This document shows, piece by piece, positions 1-8,477 of a DNA stretch of 64,000 nucleotides. Location: assembly GCA_944320235.1 (NCBI GenBank), contig CALUGQ010000005.1:62001-126000 (forward strand). Direction: 5' to 3'. Made by a program: the position numbers and the translations under genes. The number at the start of each line of letters is the position of its first letter. The first letter of the stretch is position 1. This DNA is from an uncultured Prevotella sp. Lineage in GTDB: Bacteria; Bacteroidota; Bacteroidia; Bacteroidales; Bacteroidaceae. The notes below the pieces were generated by a model. It was not told where the DNA came from, ran no database searches, and saw only the letters and a program-made list of their open reading frames with translations.

Positions 1-32
1 CGCAATTACCTAAGCTTCAAGGCGTTGCGGAG

Positions 33-125
33 CGCATCGTTTGCCGCACTGAAACTGGCCGTTTTGCGGTGTCTGACTGGCCGTTTTGCTCCGCCATGCT
101 GGCCGTTTCGCGGCGCAGGATGCCC
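33..125. repeat. 22-bp intergenic array, copy 1
   Basis: Three clear units start with CTGGCCGTTT at 55, 77 and 99, exactly 22 bp apart, with a degenerate unit before them. The core reads GGCCGTTTTGC, one half of the quasi-palindromic unit found at seven other intergenic sites in the window. The sequence lies beyond the 3' end of the GH43 gene, and the rest of positions 1-169 shows no gene. Confidence 0.7.
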
Positions 126-169
126 CTTGCTGCTTGCCGTTACGCCATTTGTAGTCATTTATTACCGGC

Positions 170-1846
170 TCAGAGGTATACACGGTAGGCGTAAATGCCT
201 ATGGTGGTGCCGGTGAAGCCGCCTGCCCGCTGGCTCACGAACGAGGCACTGACATCCTCGGCGGCAGTCTGCCACGTGGCACCGCCGTCGGTCGAGAAGC
301 TGAAGGCGTACTTCTCTCCGTCGCACGTTGAGCGCAGTATGATGTCGCCTGTGCTCTCGGCTACGCTGACTGTGGCTATCGTGGTGGTGCTGCGCCCCTT
401 GTCGCTCCGCTCCACTACCACCATGCCGCGCTTGAGGCCGAAGCGGTAGTAACGCTGCTCGTTCTTGAACACGGCCATGCCTGCCTCGGCTCCGGGGTAA
501 GGGGCGAACGAGAGGCGGGTCTCGGCGGTGAACTTATGGTGCTGTATGCGGCGCAGGAGCATGGGCGGCGTGCGCCTGTCCTGGGGCAGCACCTCGTCGG
601 GTCTCAGCCACAAATGTCCGTCTGCCAGGCTTGTGTATTCGTCGGCAGGTCCGAGCAGCGACAGCCACTCTGGCCCGGGCTTCTGCCCGTCGAAGTCGTC
701 ACGCCATGTAAAGTTGCCGAAGGTCACTTCGCCCTTGCGCTCCGCTCCCTCCATTCGCAGCCGCAGCGGCACGGTGTCTTTCTCTTGCGTGATGTAAGGG
801 AAACCGTCGCGGCTCCAGCTCACTGGCATCATGAACGTTTCGCGGCCCAGCTGCTCCACGCCTCCGGGGCCGGGCCTGCAGCCCAGGAACACCGCCCACC
901 ATTCGCCGCCGGGCGTCTGCACTATGTCGGCATGGCCCGTGCAGGTTACGGGGTTGGTGCGGCCGGCCTTCAGTTCGCGCTGCGTCAGTATGGGGTTGCG
1001 GCTCCAGCGGGTGTAAGGGCCAAATATGGAGTCGGCCCTGTAGGCCACCTCCGAGTGGAAGTTGCCGGTGCCTCCCTCGGCTGCTATGATGTAGTACTTG
1101 TCCCTGATTTTGTAGATGTGCGGGCCTTCGTTGCGCGCCAGGCGTTCCTCTGGGCCCACGCCCTCCTCGCGGAACTTGACAGGTTGGCCCTCGGTCTGGC
1201 CAGTCTTGCGGTCGAAGCGCACAATGCGCAGGCAGCGGTGGTTGCTCCATTTGGGCTGTCCCTCGGTGCTCTCCTTGTATATGATGTATGCCTGGCCGTC
1301 GTCGTCGAAGAAGAAGGCCGGGTCGATGCCGTCGATGGCGGTCAGCCATACTGGGTCGCTCCACTCGTTTTTCATGGGGTCTTTGGTGCTCACGTAGAAG
1401 TGGCCGCGGCCCACGTCGGTGGTGAGCATGTAGTAAGTCTTGGTTTGCGGGTCGTAGTTTATGTTGGGGGCATATATGCCTCCCTTGCCCACTTCCTGCC
1501 CGCCGAGGGCTGGAAGCTGCGACGGGCGGTTGAGCACGTTGCCCACGAGCGTCCAGTTCACGAGGTCGCGGCTGTGGTAGAGAGGCACGCCGGGGTAGTA
1601 GCCAAAGGTCGACATCACCAGCCAGTAATCGTTGCCCACGCGGCACAAGGCCGGGTCGGGGTGGAAACCGGGGATGATGGGGTTGAAGAACGCGCTCCTG
1701 TCTGTCAGCGGGTTCTGGCGGTAATAGTCGTCATCGCCCGAATAAACGAAGTAGTCGAAAGCGGCAAAGTCCTTTGCCGGCTCCGCTTGGGCATGGGCGG
1801 CGGTGGCCGCAAGCAGCAGTGTTGCAATGAATAGGTGTCGTTTCAT
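170..1846 (-). CDS. GH43 family glycoside hydrolase (beta-xylosidase/arabinofuranosidase-like), secreted
   Basis: This 558-residue enzyme probably removes arabinose or xylose side chains from pectic or hemicellulosic material. A signal peptide occupies about residues 1-20. The five-bladed propeller typical of GH43 spans roughly 55-370, with the three expected acidic residues: Asp64 in HPDP (base), Asp175 in GIDPAFFF (pKa modulator) and Glu240 in NEGPH (acid). Residues about 385-558 look like the C-terminal beta-sandwich that accompanies many GH43 xylosidases. The length is usual for this two-domain type. The gene is the last of the pectin locus and is probably transcribed alone, since 375 bp separate it from the preceding lyase. 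The fold and family are secure; the exact substrate cannot be read from the sequence. Confidence 0.9.
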   Translation of the reverse strand: MKRHLFIATLLLAATAAHAQAEPAKDFAAFDYFVYSGDDDYYRQNPLTDRSAFFNPIIPGFHPDPALCRVGNDYWLVMSTFGYYPGVPLYHSRDLVNWTLVGNVLNRPSQLPALGGQEVGKGGIYAPNINYDPQTKTYYMLTTDVGRGHFYVSTKDPMKNEWSDPVWLTAIDGIDPAFFFDDDGQAYIIYKESTEGQPKWSNHRCLRIVRFDRKTGQTEGQPVKFREEGVGPEERLARNEGPHIYKIRDKYYIIAAEGGTGNFHSEVAYRADSIFGPYTRWSRNPILTQRELKAGRTNPVTCTGHADIVQTPGGEWWAVFLGCRPGPGGVEQLGRETFMMPVSWSRDGFPYITQEKDTVPLRLRMEGAERKGEVTFGNFTWRDDFDGQKPGPEWLSLLGPADEYTSLADGHLWLRPDEVLPQDRRTPPMLLRRIQHHKFTAETRLSFAPYPGAEAGMAVFKNEQRYYRFGLKRGMVVVERSDKGRSTTTIATVSVAESTGDIILRSTCDGEKYAFSFSTDGGATWQTAAEDVSASFVSQRAGGFTGTTIGIYAYRVYL

Positions 1847-2221
1847 ACGTCTTGCTGTGTTGATAATTCTTTATGGTCAGTTGTCGTTTGTCTTGGCTGA
1901 GGGTGGTGCGTGATGGTAGGGGAGGCTGGTCTCCGGTCTGCCGTGCGCACCATTTCATATTGCAAATTTACAAAATGTCTTGTATGCGGGTGTGGATAAT
2001 TTGCTGTAAAAACGGTGAAAAACGTGTTGGGAGCCTGTTTGGTGGAGCAATTGCACCCAAAGGAGCTGATATTGATGCCTACAGCCCTGCTTCTGTTTGC
2101 CTGGATGTGGTGCCATGCCGGCCAGATGCAAGCGGGTTGCAATCACGCCATGGCGTGGATTGCAACCCGCAATGAAGTGTGAGATTGAGTTGGCGGTGGG
2201 CAGCACCGCCAGCTTGTTGGC
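1847..2221. other. Intergenic region between the PL1 and GH43 genes
   Basis: No gene is seen. The region contains a strong inverted repeat (2132-2170, listed separately) just past the PL1 stop, and a possible minus-strand -7 element TAAATTTG at 1963-1970 that could serve the GH43 gene. No matching -33 TTTG lies at the usual distance. Confidence 0.5.
2132..2170. terminator. 39-nt near-perfect inverted repeat downstream of the PL1 gene
   Basis: A 12-bp outer stem (GCGGGTTGCAAT with ATTGCAACCCGC) encloses a fully palindromic 14-bp centre (CACGCCATGGCGTG), with one bulged G. It lies 52 nt beyond the stop of the upstream PL1 gene, where a terminator is expected. It has no U-tract on either side, so it may act as an mRNA-stabilising hairpin or be a repeat element instead. 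Confidence 0.5.
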
Positions 2222-3937
2222 TTATTTTACTACAACTTTCTTCCCCTTGTGGATGTAAACGCCCTTGGACAGGTTGTCGAGGTCGTCGGCAGAGGCGTTG
2301 GCCTTGATGAGGCTGCCGTTGATGGAGTAGATGTTGTTGTCGGCGTTGCGGCTGTCTGCGAGCTTGTCGGCGTTTATGTCCTCGATGCCGGTGATGCTGG
2401 TGCTGCCGTCCTCATAGATGATGTAGCCCTGCTGCGTGCCGCCCACGTTCTGCGAGAGGGTGGTGGTGTTTACGAGGCTGTTGAGGTAACGCTCAAGGTT
2501 GGTGTATCCGTCTTCACCCACCTTGTTGCCGTCTGTCGGGTCGGAGGGGTCAAGCCCGTGGAAATCCTCCCACTGGTCGCTTATGCCGTCGTTGTCAAGG
2601 TCGGCGGGAGCATTGGCAGCCGTGAGCACGGGCCAGCCTCCGCAGTCGTCCTGGCTGTTGATGAAGCCCGGGTCGCAGTTGGAGCCGGTGTAGGTGGCAG
2701 TGCCGTTCTTGGCATCCTCCACGAGTATGAGGTCGAGTGCGTCGCGCGTGGTGCTGAGGCGGCGGCAGCCTGCGTAGTCGAGCACCTTCTGGAAGGCATC
2801 CTCGGCAGAGTGGGTGGTGACGGCCACAAAGTCGATGGGCTTGTCGATGCGCATCGTGTCCTTCGTCTCCTGTGTGTAGGTGTAGTCAACGCCGCTGCCG
2901 TTGGTTATCTGGTTGTACATGCCGTAAGTCCAGTTGTCGCGCGTCACGTCGTAATACTTGGAGTTCACGTTGCCGTCTACATAGAACTTGCCCCACACGT
3001 GCCACATCTTGTCCCATTCGTTGGGGTTGGCTGTGTTGTGGCCGGTATATTCAGACGTGCGTATGCCTATGCCGGCTATGCGGCGCTGTATGGTGGCGTT
3101 GCGCTTCTCGGTGCCGGGGCCCGGCTTGTAGTAGTTGTTCACTATGTTCACGTTCATGCCCTCGCCGCCGTAGCAGCCGTTGCCTCCCCAGTTGTAGATG
3201 ACGTTGTTGCGCATGTCCATGCGCTCGTCGGTCTGGGTGCTGGGGCGCGGGCCGAGGCGCGGCGTGCGCGACGTGTGGTGTATCATCAGGTTGTGGTGGT
3301 ACGACGCGCCGCTGCCGCCCCAGTTGCCGCCGTAGCCGTGGTTGCCCTTTGAGTGGCCGGCGTTGACCATGCTCTGTGCGGCTATGCACCACTGCACGGT
3401 GAGGTTCTTGCTGCCATATACGGAGAGGCACTCATCGACGCTCCAGCTCACGGAGCAGTGGTCTATGATTACGTCGTGCAGGTCCATGCCGCCGAGGCCG
3501 TCGCCCTCGTGCTTGTCGACGTGGCGGTTGCCGCAGCGGAAGCGCATATAGCGTATGATGACGTTGCTCGCGCCTATCTGGAAGGGATAGTCTGCGATGC
3601 AGATGCCCTGGCCCGGTGCAGACTGCCCGGCTATTGTCACGTCGCCGTTGCGCAGGCGCAGTTCGCTTTTGAGGTAGATGGTACCGGCCACGTCGAAGAT
3701 GATTGTGCGCGGCCCTTTCTGTTCGCAGGCCCAGCGGAAGGAGCCTTCCTCGCCGGTGTCCTCAAGCGTTGTTACGCGGTAGACGGCACCGCCGCGGCCG
3801 CCGGTGGTGTAACGCCCGAAGCCCTCTGCCCCGGGGAAGGCCAGCTGCTTTTCCTTTGGCTGTGCCTGTGCGTCGCCGGTGGCAGCTGCGCCGAGCATGA
3901 GCGCAAGCGCGCCCAGTGTGAGTAATCTTAGTTTCAT
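2222..3937 (-). CDS. PL1 family pectate lyase with C-terminal sorting-like tail
   Basis: This 571-residue secreted lyase would cleave de-esterified homogalacturonan by beta-elimination. A signal peptide covers about residues 1-26. The parallel beta-helix begins with AFPGAEGFGR and carries the family blocks DHCSVSWSVDE, the Arg-containing HHTSRTPRLG and MRNNVIYNWG. A calcium-binding-like DNDGISDQWED segment follows the helix. The last 35 or so residues end in KGVYIHKGKKVVVK, resembling the type IX secretion or Por-type tails of Bacteroidetes. It is closely similar along most of its length to the neighbouring 504-residue lyase, so the two are recent paralogs, but only this copy has the tail. 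It probably has its own promoter (TATCTTTG at 4047-4054). Family assignment is certain; preference between pectate and pectin is inferred. Confidence 0.93.
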   Translation of the reverse strand: MKLRLLTLGALALMLGAAATGDAQAQPKEKQLAFPGAEGFGRYTTGGRGGAVYRVTTLEDTGEEGSFRWACEQKGPRTIIFDVAGTIYLKSELRLRNGDVTIAGQSAPGQGICIADYPFQIGASNVIIRYMRFRCGNRHVDKHEGDGLGGMDLHDVIIDHCSVSWSVDECLSVYGSKNLTVQWCIAAQSMVNAGHSKGNHGYGGNWGGSGASYHHNLMIHHTSRTPRLGPRPSTQTDERMDMRNNVIYNWGGNGCYGGEGMNVNIVNNYYKPGPGTEKRNATIQRRIAGIGIRTSEYTGHNTANPNEWDKMWHVWGKFYVDGNVNSKYYDVTRDNWTYGMYNQITNGSGVDYTYTQETKDTMRIDKPIDFVAVTTHSAEDAFQKVLDYAGCRRLSTTRDALDLILVEDAKNGTATYTGSNCDPGFINSQDDCGGWPVLTAANAPADLDNDGISDQWEDFHGLDPSDPTDGNKVGEDGYTNLERYLNSLVNTTTLSQNVGGTQQGYIIYEDGSTSITGIEDINADKLADSRNADNNIYSINGSLIKANASADDLDNLSKGVYIHKGKKVVVK

Positions 3938-4046
3938 AAAAAAGCTGTTTTTTAGTTGTCGATATGGTTCTAATGCTTTACTTGTGTCGCAACAGGCTGA
4001 GGTGCTTGGCTTGTCATCGCCGGCCCGGGCCTTGCTTTCTGTTATG

Positions 4047-4054
4047 CAAAGATA
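4047..4054 (-). promoter_or_regulatory. Possible -7 promoter element for the PL1 gene
   Basis: TATCTTTG matches the Bacteroidetes -7 consensus TAnnTTTG and lies 110 nt upstream of the PL1 start. No TTTG was found at the expected -33 position, so support is only partial. Confidence 0.4.
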
Positions 4055-4185
4055 GCCACTTTCTTTGTTTTCAGGGGAGGCTTTCTCTCATAAATGGTGG
4101 AAAATGTCCTTTTGTTTTGATGTTTTGCATTAATTTTACATTTGCTGCAGAGGAACGGCAGGCGTTGGCAGTAGGCTGCCGCGGC

Positions 4186-5700
4186 TCAGAACTCCGTCAG
4201 CCCCTCAGTCTTGCCCCTGGCGTTCTGCCCTTTGGTTATGTCGGCCACGAGACTGTTGAGGTAGTTCTCTATGTTTGTGTATCCGTTGGCGGCGGTCATG
4301 CTGGCATCGCGGGGAGTGGTGGGGTCGCAGCCGTTGCGGCGCTCCCAACCGTCGTCCATGCCGTCATGGTCGGCGTCGTTGATGGGCTTGCCGGGCATCA
4401 GCCCAGGCCATCCGCCGCAGTCGTCCTGGTTGTTGACTATGCCCGGGGGACAGTTCTTGCCGGTGTAGGTGGCGCTGCCGTTGCGGGCATCGCTGATGAG
4501 TGTGCGGTCTAAGGCGTCGCGGCTCTTGCTGCACCCGGCGTATTTCAGCACCAATGTGTATGCATCCTCGGCGGAGTGGGTGGTTACGGCGGCGAAGGCT
4601 ATGGGCTTGTTGAGCCGCATGGTGTCGCGCGTGGCTTGTGTGTATGTGCTGTCCACAGAGCTGTTGTCTATCTGGTTGTATATCCCGTAAGACCAGTTGT
4701 CGCGCGTCACTTCGTCATACTTTGAGTTTACGTTGCCGTCAACGTAGAACTTGCCCCATACGTGCCACATCCTGTCCCATACGTTGGGGTGCTTGCGGTC
4801 GTGGCCGGTGTAGCGCGAGGTGCGTATCCCTATGCCCGCTATGCGTTGCTGTATTGTTGTGGGGCGCAGTTCGGTGGCAGGCCCGGGCTTGTAGTAGTTG
4901 TTTACTATGTTCACGTTCATGCCCTCGCCGCCGTAGCAGCCGTGGCCGCCCCAGTTGTAGATGACGTTGTTGCGCATGTCCATGTGCTCGTCGGTCTGGG
5001 TGCTGGGGCGCGGGCCGAGGCGCGGGGTGCGCGACGTGTTGTGGACGATGAGGTTGTGGTGGTACGACGCGCCGCTGCCGCCCCAGTTGCCGCCGAAACC
5101 GTGCGCTCCCTTGGAGTGACCGGCGTCGGAGAGGCTCGGCCCCACTATGCACCACTGCACGGTGCTGTTGCGGTTGCCGTAGATGGAGAGGCACTCGTCG
5201 ATGCTCCAGCTCACAGAGCAGTGGTCGATGATGATGTCCTCTTGGTCGCAGCCGCCGAGGCCGTCGCCCTCGTGGCGGTCTACGTGGCGGTTGCCCAGGC
5301 GGAAGCGCACATAGCGTATGATGACGTTGCTCGCGCCTATCTGGAAGGGATAGTCTGCGATGCAGACGCCCTGGCCCGGTGCAGACTGCCCGGCTATTGT
5401 CACGTCGCCGTTGCGCAGGCGCAGGCTGCGCTTGAGGTAAATCGTTCCGGATACGTCGAAGATGATTGTGCGCGGCCCTTTCTGTTCGCATGCCCAGCGG
5501 AAGGAGCCTTCCTTGCCGGTGTCCTCAAGCGTGGTTACGTGGTAGACGGCACCGCCGCGGCCGCCGGTCGCATACCGTCCGAAGCCCTCTGCTCCGGGGA
5601 AAGCGGGCAACTTTTCTTTTGGCTGCGCATCGGCTTCTATGGTGGCGATGGCGAAAAACAATAGTGTCAGTACACTTAGTGAAAATAGTTTTAGTTTCAT
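4186..5700 (-). CDS. PL1 family pectate lyase, short paralog without sorting tail
   Basis: This 504-residue secreted lyase is a tandem paralog of the adjacent 571-residue enzyme. It has a signal peptide (about 1-25) and the same beta-helix blocks: AFPGAEGFGR, DHCSVSWSIDE, HNTSRTPRLG and MRNNVIYNWG. The calcium-type DADHDGMDDGWE segment is also present. It stops at KTEGLTEF, so it lacks the 50-60 residue extension and KGVYIHKGKK-type tail of its neighbour. If that tail is a secretion or anchoring signal, this copy should end up elsewhere, most simply in the periplasm. A -7 element (TAACTTTG) lies 44 nt upstream, so it may be expressed separately. Confidence 0.92.
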   Translation of the reverse strand: MKLKLFSLSVLTLLFFAIATIEADAQPKEKLPAFPGAEGFGRYATGGRGGAVYHVTTLEDTGKEGSFRWACEQKGPRTIIFDVSGTIYLKRSLRLRNGDVTIAGQSAPGQGVCIADYPFQIGASNVIIRYVRFRLGNRHVDRHEGDGLGGCDQEDIIIDHCSVSWSIDECLSIYGNRNSTVQWCIVGPSLSDAGHSKGAHGFGGNWGGSGASYHHNLIVHNTSRTPRLGPRPSTQTDEHMDMRNNVIYNWGGHGCYGGEGMNVNIVNNYYKPGPATELRPTTIQQRIAGIGIRTSRYTGHDRKHPNVWDRMWHVWGKFYVDGNVNSKYDEVTRDNWSYGIYNQIDNSSVDSTYTQATRDTMRLNKPIAFAAVTTHSAEDAYTLVLKYAGCSKSRDALDRTLISDARNGSATYTGKNCPPGIVNNQDDCGGWPGLMPGKPINDADHDGMDDGWERRNGCDPTTPRDASMTAANGYTNIENYLNSLVADITKGQNARGKTEGLTEF

Positions 5701-5743
5701 TATGTATAGTTTTAGTTTGTGGCTTGGCTTGCCATGTCTTTGG

Positions 5744-5751
5744 CAAAGTTA
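5744..5751 (-). promoter_or_regulatory. Possible -7 promoter element for the short PL1 gene
   Basis: TAACTTTG fits TAnnTTTG and is 44 nt before the start codon. No clear -33 TTTG was found at the usual spacing. Confidence 0.4.
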
Positions 5752-5987
5752 TGGCTAATTTGTCGATGTTATGGGGGATAAATGTCTGTTTTAGGGTTAA
5801 AATAATCTTTTTGTTCCTGTGATTTGTGCTTGGTGGCAATTTTTAGGGTGATGTGTCGAAATGAATGATACGGTATGGATGTTGTGTGTATTTTGGTCTT
5901 TAGGTATGACATCTGCAAGGTCAATAGTATCGGTTAATTTTGAACAGCTACTTAGTGCTATGCACAATGGCCGCAGGTGCATCAATG

Positions 5988-6029
5988 ATAAACGAAACGC
6001 GCCGGAGAAATCCGGCGCGCTTCGTTTAT
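5988..6029 (-). terminator. Strong hairpin ending the SusCD operon
   Basis: A long stem (ATAAACGAA...CGCGCCGGA pairing with TCCGGCGCG...TTCGTTTAT, loop GAAA) sits about 30 nt past the stop of the beta-helix protein gene. The AU-rich base of the stem makes it readable in both directions. It is the only strong terminator seen downstream of the seven-gene SusCD block and its eighth gene, and it marks the likely end of that transcript. Confidence 0.75.
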
Positions 6030-6060
6030 AGAGTTTTTGTTATGTTGCGTTTGTTGATGA

Positions 6061-8358
6061 TTACTTCACAACGTACTTCTTGCCGTTCTGGATGATGAGG
6101 CCCTTGGTACCCTTGGCAACCTTCATACCCATAATGTTGTACATCGGGGCGTTCTCGTCAAACTTCTGCTCGTCGGTGGCAACCTCAGAAATGCCGGTAA
6201 TGGCCTTGCTGGTGTCGCCGGTGATGAGGATGCTGCCGAAGTACTCGAAGCCGTCGGTTGCGCTGTATACCTCGTCAACGATGCCGATGCCCTCAATCCA
6301 CATGCCGATGCCCTCGTCGGGAGTGCAGACAGGCTCGCTGGTGATGTCGCCCATGAGGCGAATGTAAACCTTCTCCTTGTCGTTGGCCTCGGCTGGCAGG
6401 TCGGCCTCGAGTTTGCCCCACTCGAGGTTCTGGAGCAGATTGTCGGGAGCAAGCTCGGCAATCTTGGTCCATGTAGTGCTGTCGGTGGAGAACTCAAGAA
6501 TCTGGTTGCTCATGGCGTTGTTGTCGGTGCCTACATAGAGCGAGAAGTGAAGGTCGGTGATGCCCTTGGTGGGGATTACGAACACTGCGTGGTTGCGGGC
6601 TTCCTTCTTGGCGATGGCCGGGGTGCGGTTGGAGAGGATTGGCATCTGGAGCTCAACGGGATCCTCGCCGAACTTGGCCGGGCGTGCCTGGAATATAGAC
6701 TTGGGCGTGCCGGTCATGTAGTGGAACGGAGATTCCTGTGTGCCGGTAGCTTCGGTGGTGTCAACAACCACTGCGTATACAACGCTCTGGAAGCTGGGAT
6801 CCATGTCGAGGTAAACGTCGGCTGCATAGGATGTGTAGTCACCGTTCTTGGTGATGCCGTTGAGGGTGAAGGCAGAAACAACGTCGCGGTTGTCGGTGAA
6901 CTTGGCCGTGAGGTTGAGGTCGCCGGTGAGTTTCTCGGTGCGGCTCAGCTCGGTAACGCCGTCAGACCATCCATTGAAGGTGTTGAGGTTGGTGAGGTAG
7001 TTGTTCGTGCCGGGGTTGAGCGTGATGGTAACCTCGTCGTCCAGATAGTAAACGTCTTTCTCCGGTGATACAGAGTAGGTGATGTATGACGGGCCTTCTA
7101 CAGTAATATTGATAGCAGCCGGTGTCGGGAACTCGTCAACGTAAGCGATGGACGGGCCGATGTAGGTTGCACCAATGTTCACACCGCCAAGTATGCTTGC
7201 TGCATCAAGGACACCGCTTGTGTACCATGGGTTGTTCTTCAGCAGGTTGTAAAGGTTGTTGGCAGGGTCTTGGAATGTAGCGCCAGTTTCCCATGAGAAG
7301 CCTGCGACACTGCTGAGCACAATGTTGTCGTCTGTCATACCGTCTGCTCCCCACATGAGTGTAGAAGGAGTGCCGAGTGTTGCCAGGTAGCTTTGCTGTT
7401 CTATGAGTGGCATGTATGTCTCAGTATCAATCACGTTGTTGCGTGCGAGGACCATTGCGCCTTCGGCATTTGTTATCTTTGTGCCAGTATAGCTCTCGAA
7501 GATGTTGTAGCCAGCCTTCGGGCCTGCGAAGATGTTGTTGTAGATGTGGAATGTAGAGCCAGGGGCGATATTCGCACCTGCGGCAAGCACAGTGAATCCG
7601 CCGGAATGCATATCCTTGTTCTCGCCGACGAGCACCATGTTGTTCTGGAATATCACTTCGGTCTGGCCTTCATTCTGGTCGCGGGTCTCCCACAAGCTCT
7701 TGGTGTAAGGCATGTTGTAGAAGATGTTGTCTTTGATGACAAATTTTGCCAGCGGCATGAATGTGCGGAATACCGACCAGTTGTCACCGGAAGCCTGAGC
7801 CTGGCCGTGAATCTTGCACTCGCTCACCTCGATGCAGTGGATGGACATTTCAGCACGCTCAAGGCCGTCTGCTTGCTTGTCGCCGTCATAGCGGAGCACG
7901 GAGCGCACGTTGTCGTGGATGTCGCAGCGGCGCAGTGCCAAGGTGTCTATGAACACTGAGCGGCGGTTGTCGATGACGTATGACCCAGTGCCGACGATGT
8001 TCATGTTCTGGATGATCACTGATGAACCTTTGCCTTCGCCTGTGGCTACCTTTGGAGCATCAGCTGCCCACTCGAAGGCAATCTGGAGCTGCGGCATCTT
8101 GTCGAAGTCGGTCTCGTTGCTTCGGATGATGAGCTTGCCTTTGGTCATGGTAGGCTTCAGCTTGCCTACGCTCACCATTTCTGTTGGATCCCAGTTGCAG
8201 ATGATTTCGTAGGTCTCTCCCTCGATACCTGCACCGATGGAGTTGAACCTTGCCTTGAACTCATCAGCATTTGTGACCTCTTCTGACCAGCTGGCGGCGA
8301 ACGTTGTCGCGGGGGCCAGCGTCATGGCTGCGAGAGCCAGATAAGTAAGTCTTTTCAT
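6061..8358 (-). CDS. Secreted right-handed beta-helix protein of the pectin locus, function unknown
   Basis: This 765-residue protein has a signal peptide (about 1-22). A beta-helix-like region of roughly 80-400 is rich in short Asn-containing strands such as VIIQNMNIVGTG and FVIKDNIFYN. This resembles the DUF4957/DUF5123 proteins that accompany pectin loci in Bacteroidetes. A segment around 430-500 with GWSDGVTE followed by TAKFTD looks like an InlB-type repeat. A carbohydrate-binding-like beta-sandwich follows (about 560-700). The end, MGMKVAKGTKGLIIQNGKKYVVK in part, is a type IX-like tail. No catalytic residues of known lyases could be recognised. It is the last gene after SusD, 119 nt away, with a GC-rich hairpin in the gap. 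It could be a polysaccharide lyase-like enzyme or a surface glycan-binding protein. Confidence 0.75.
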   Translation of the reverse strand: MKRLTYLALAAMTLAPATTFAASWSEEVTNADEFKARFNSIGAGIEGETYEIICNWDPTEMVSVGKLKPTMTKGKLIIRSNETDFDKMPQLQIAFEWAADAPKVATGEGKGSSVIIQNMNIVGTGSYVIDNRRSVFIDTLALRRCDIHDNVRSVLRYDGDKQADGLERAEMSIHCIEVSECKIHGQAQASGDNWSVFRTFMPLAKFVIKDNIFYNMPYTKSLWETRDQNEGQTEVIFQNNMVLVGENKDMHSGGFTVLAAGANIAPGSTFHIYNNIFAGPKAGYNIFESYTGTKITNAEGAMVLARNNVIDTETYMPLIEQQSYLATLGTPSTLMWGADGMTDDNIVLSSVAGFSWETGATFQDPANNLYNLLKNNPWYTSGVLDAASILGGVNIGATYIGPSIAYVDEFPTPAAINITVEGPSYITYSVSPEKDVYYLDDEVTITLNPGTNNYLTNLNTFNGWSDGVTELSRTEKLTGDLNLTAKFTDNRDVVSAFTLNGITKNGDYTSYAADVYLDMDPSFQSVVYAVVVDTTEATGTQESPFHYMTGTPKSIFQARPAKFGEDPVELQMPILSNRTPAIAKKEARNHAVFVIPTKGITDLHFSLYVGTDNNAMSNQILEFSTDSTTWTKIAELAPDNLLQNLEWGKLEADLPAEANDKEKVYIRLMGDITSEPVCTPDEGIGMWIEGIGIVDEVYSATDGFEYFGSILITGDTSKAITGISEVATDEQKFDENAPMYNIMGMKVAKGTKGLIIQNGKKYVVK

Positions 8359-8418
8359 TGCTTTAAAATTTTAAGTTGGTTGATAGATATTGATAATTTC
8401 TGTTCTCACTTGCCTGAA

Positions 8419-8455
8419 GGCGGGGGCTTGCTGCTTTGGGGCGGCTTGCCCCGCC
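8419..8455 (-). promoter_or_regulatory. GC-rich hairpin between SusD and the beta-helix gene
   Basis: GGCGGGG pairs with CCCCGCC around an inner GGGGC/GCCCC option. It lies in the only gap above 100 nt inside the operon. It may lower expression of the last gene or protect the upstream mRNA; there is no U-tract, so full termination is unlikely. Confidence 0.4.
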
Positions 8456-8477
8456 ATTCGTGGCATTATGTCATTGT

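Noticed and set aside
536..1834. 432-codon open frame on the plus strand across the GH43 gene
   Set aside because: It is antisense to a gene with clear GH43 catalytic motifs, has a Val/Ala/His-rich composition typical of shadow frames in GC-rich DNA, and no recognisable motif.
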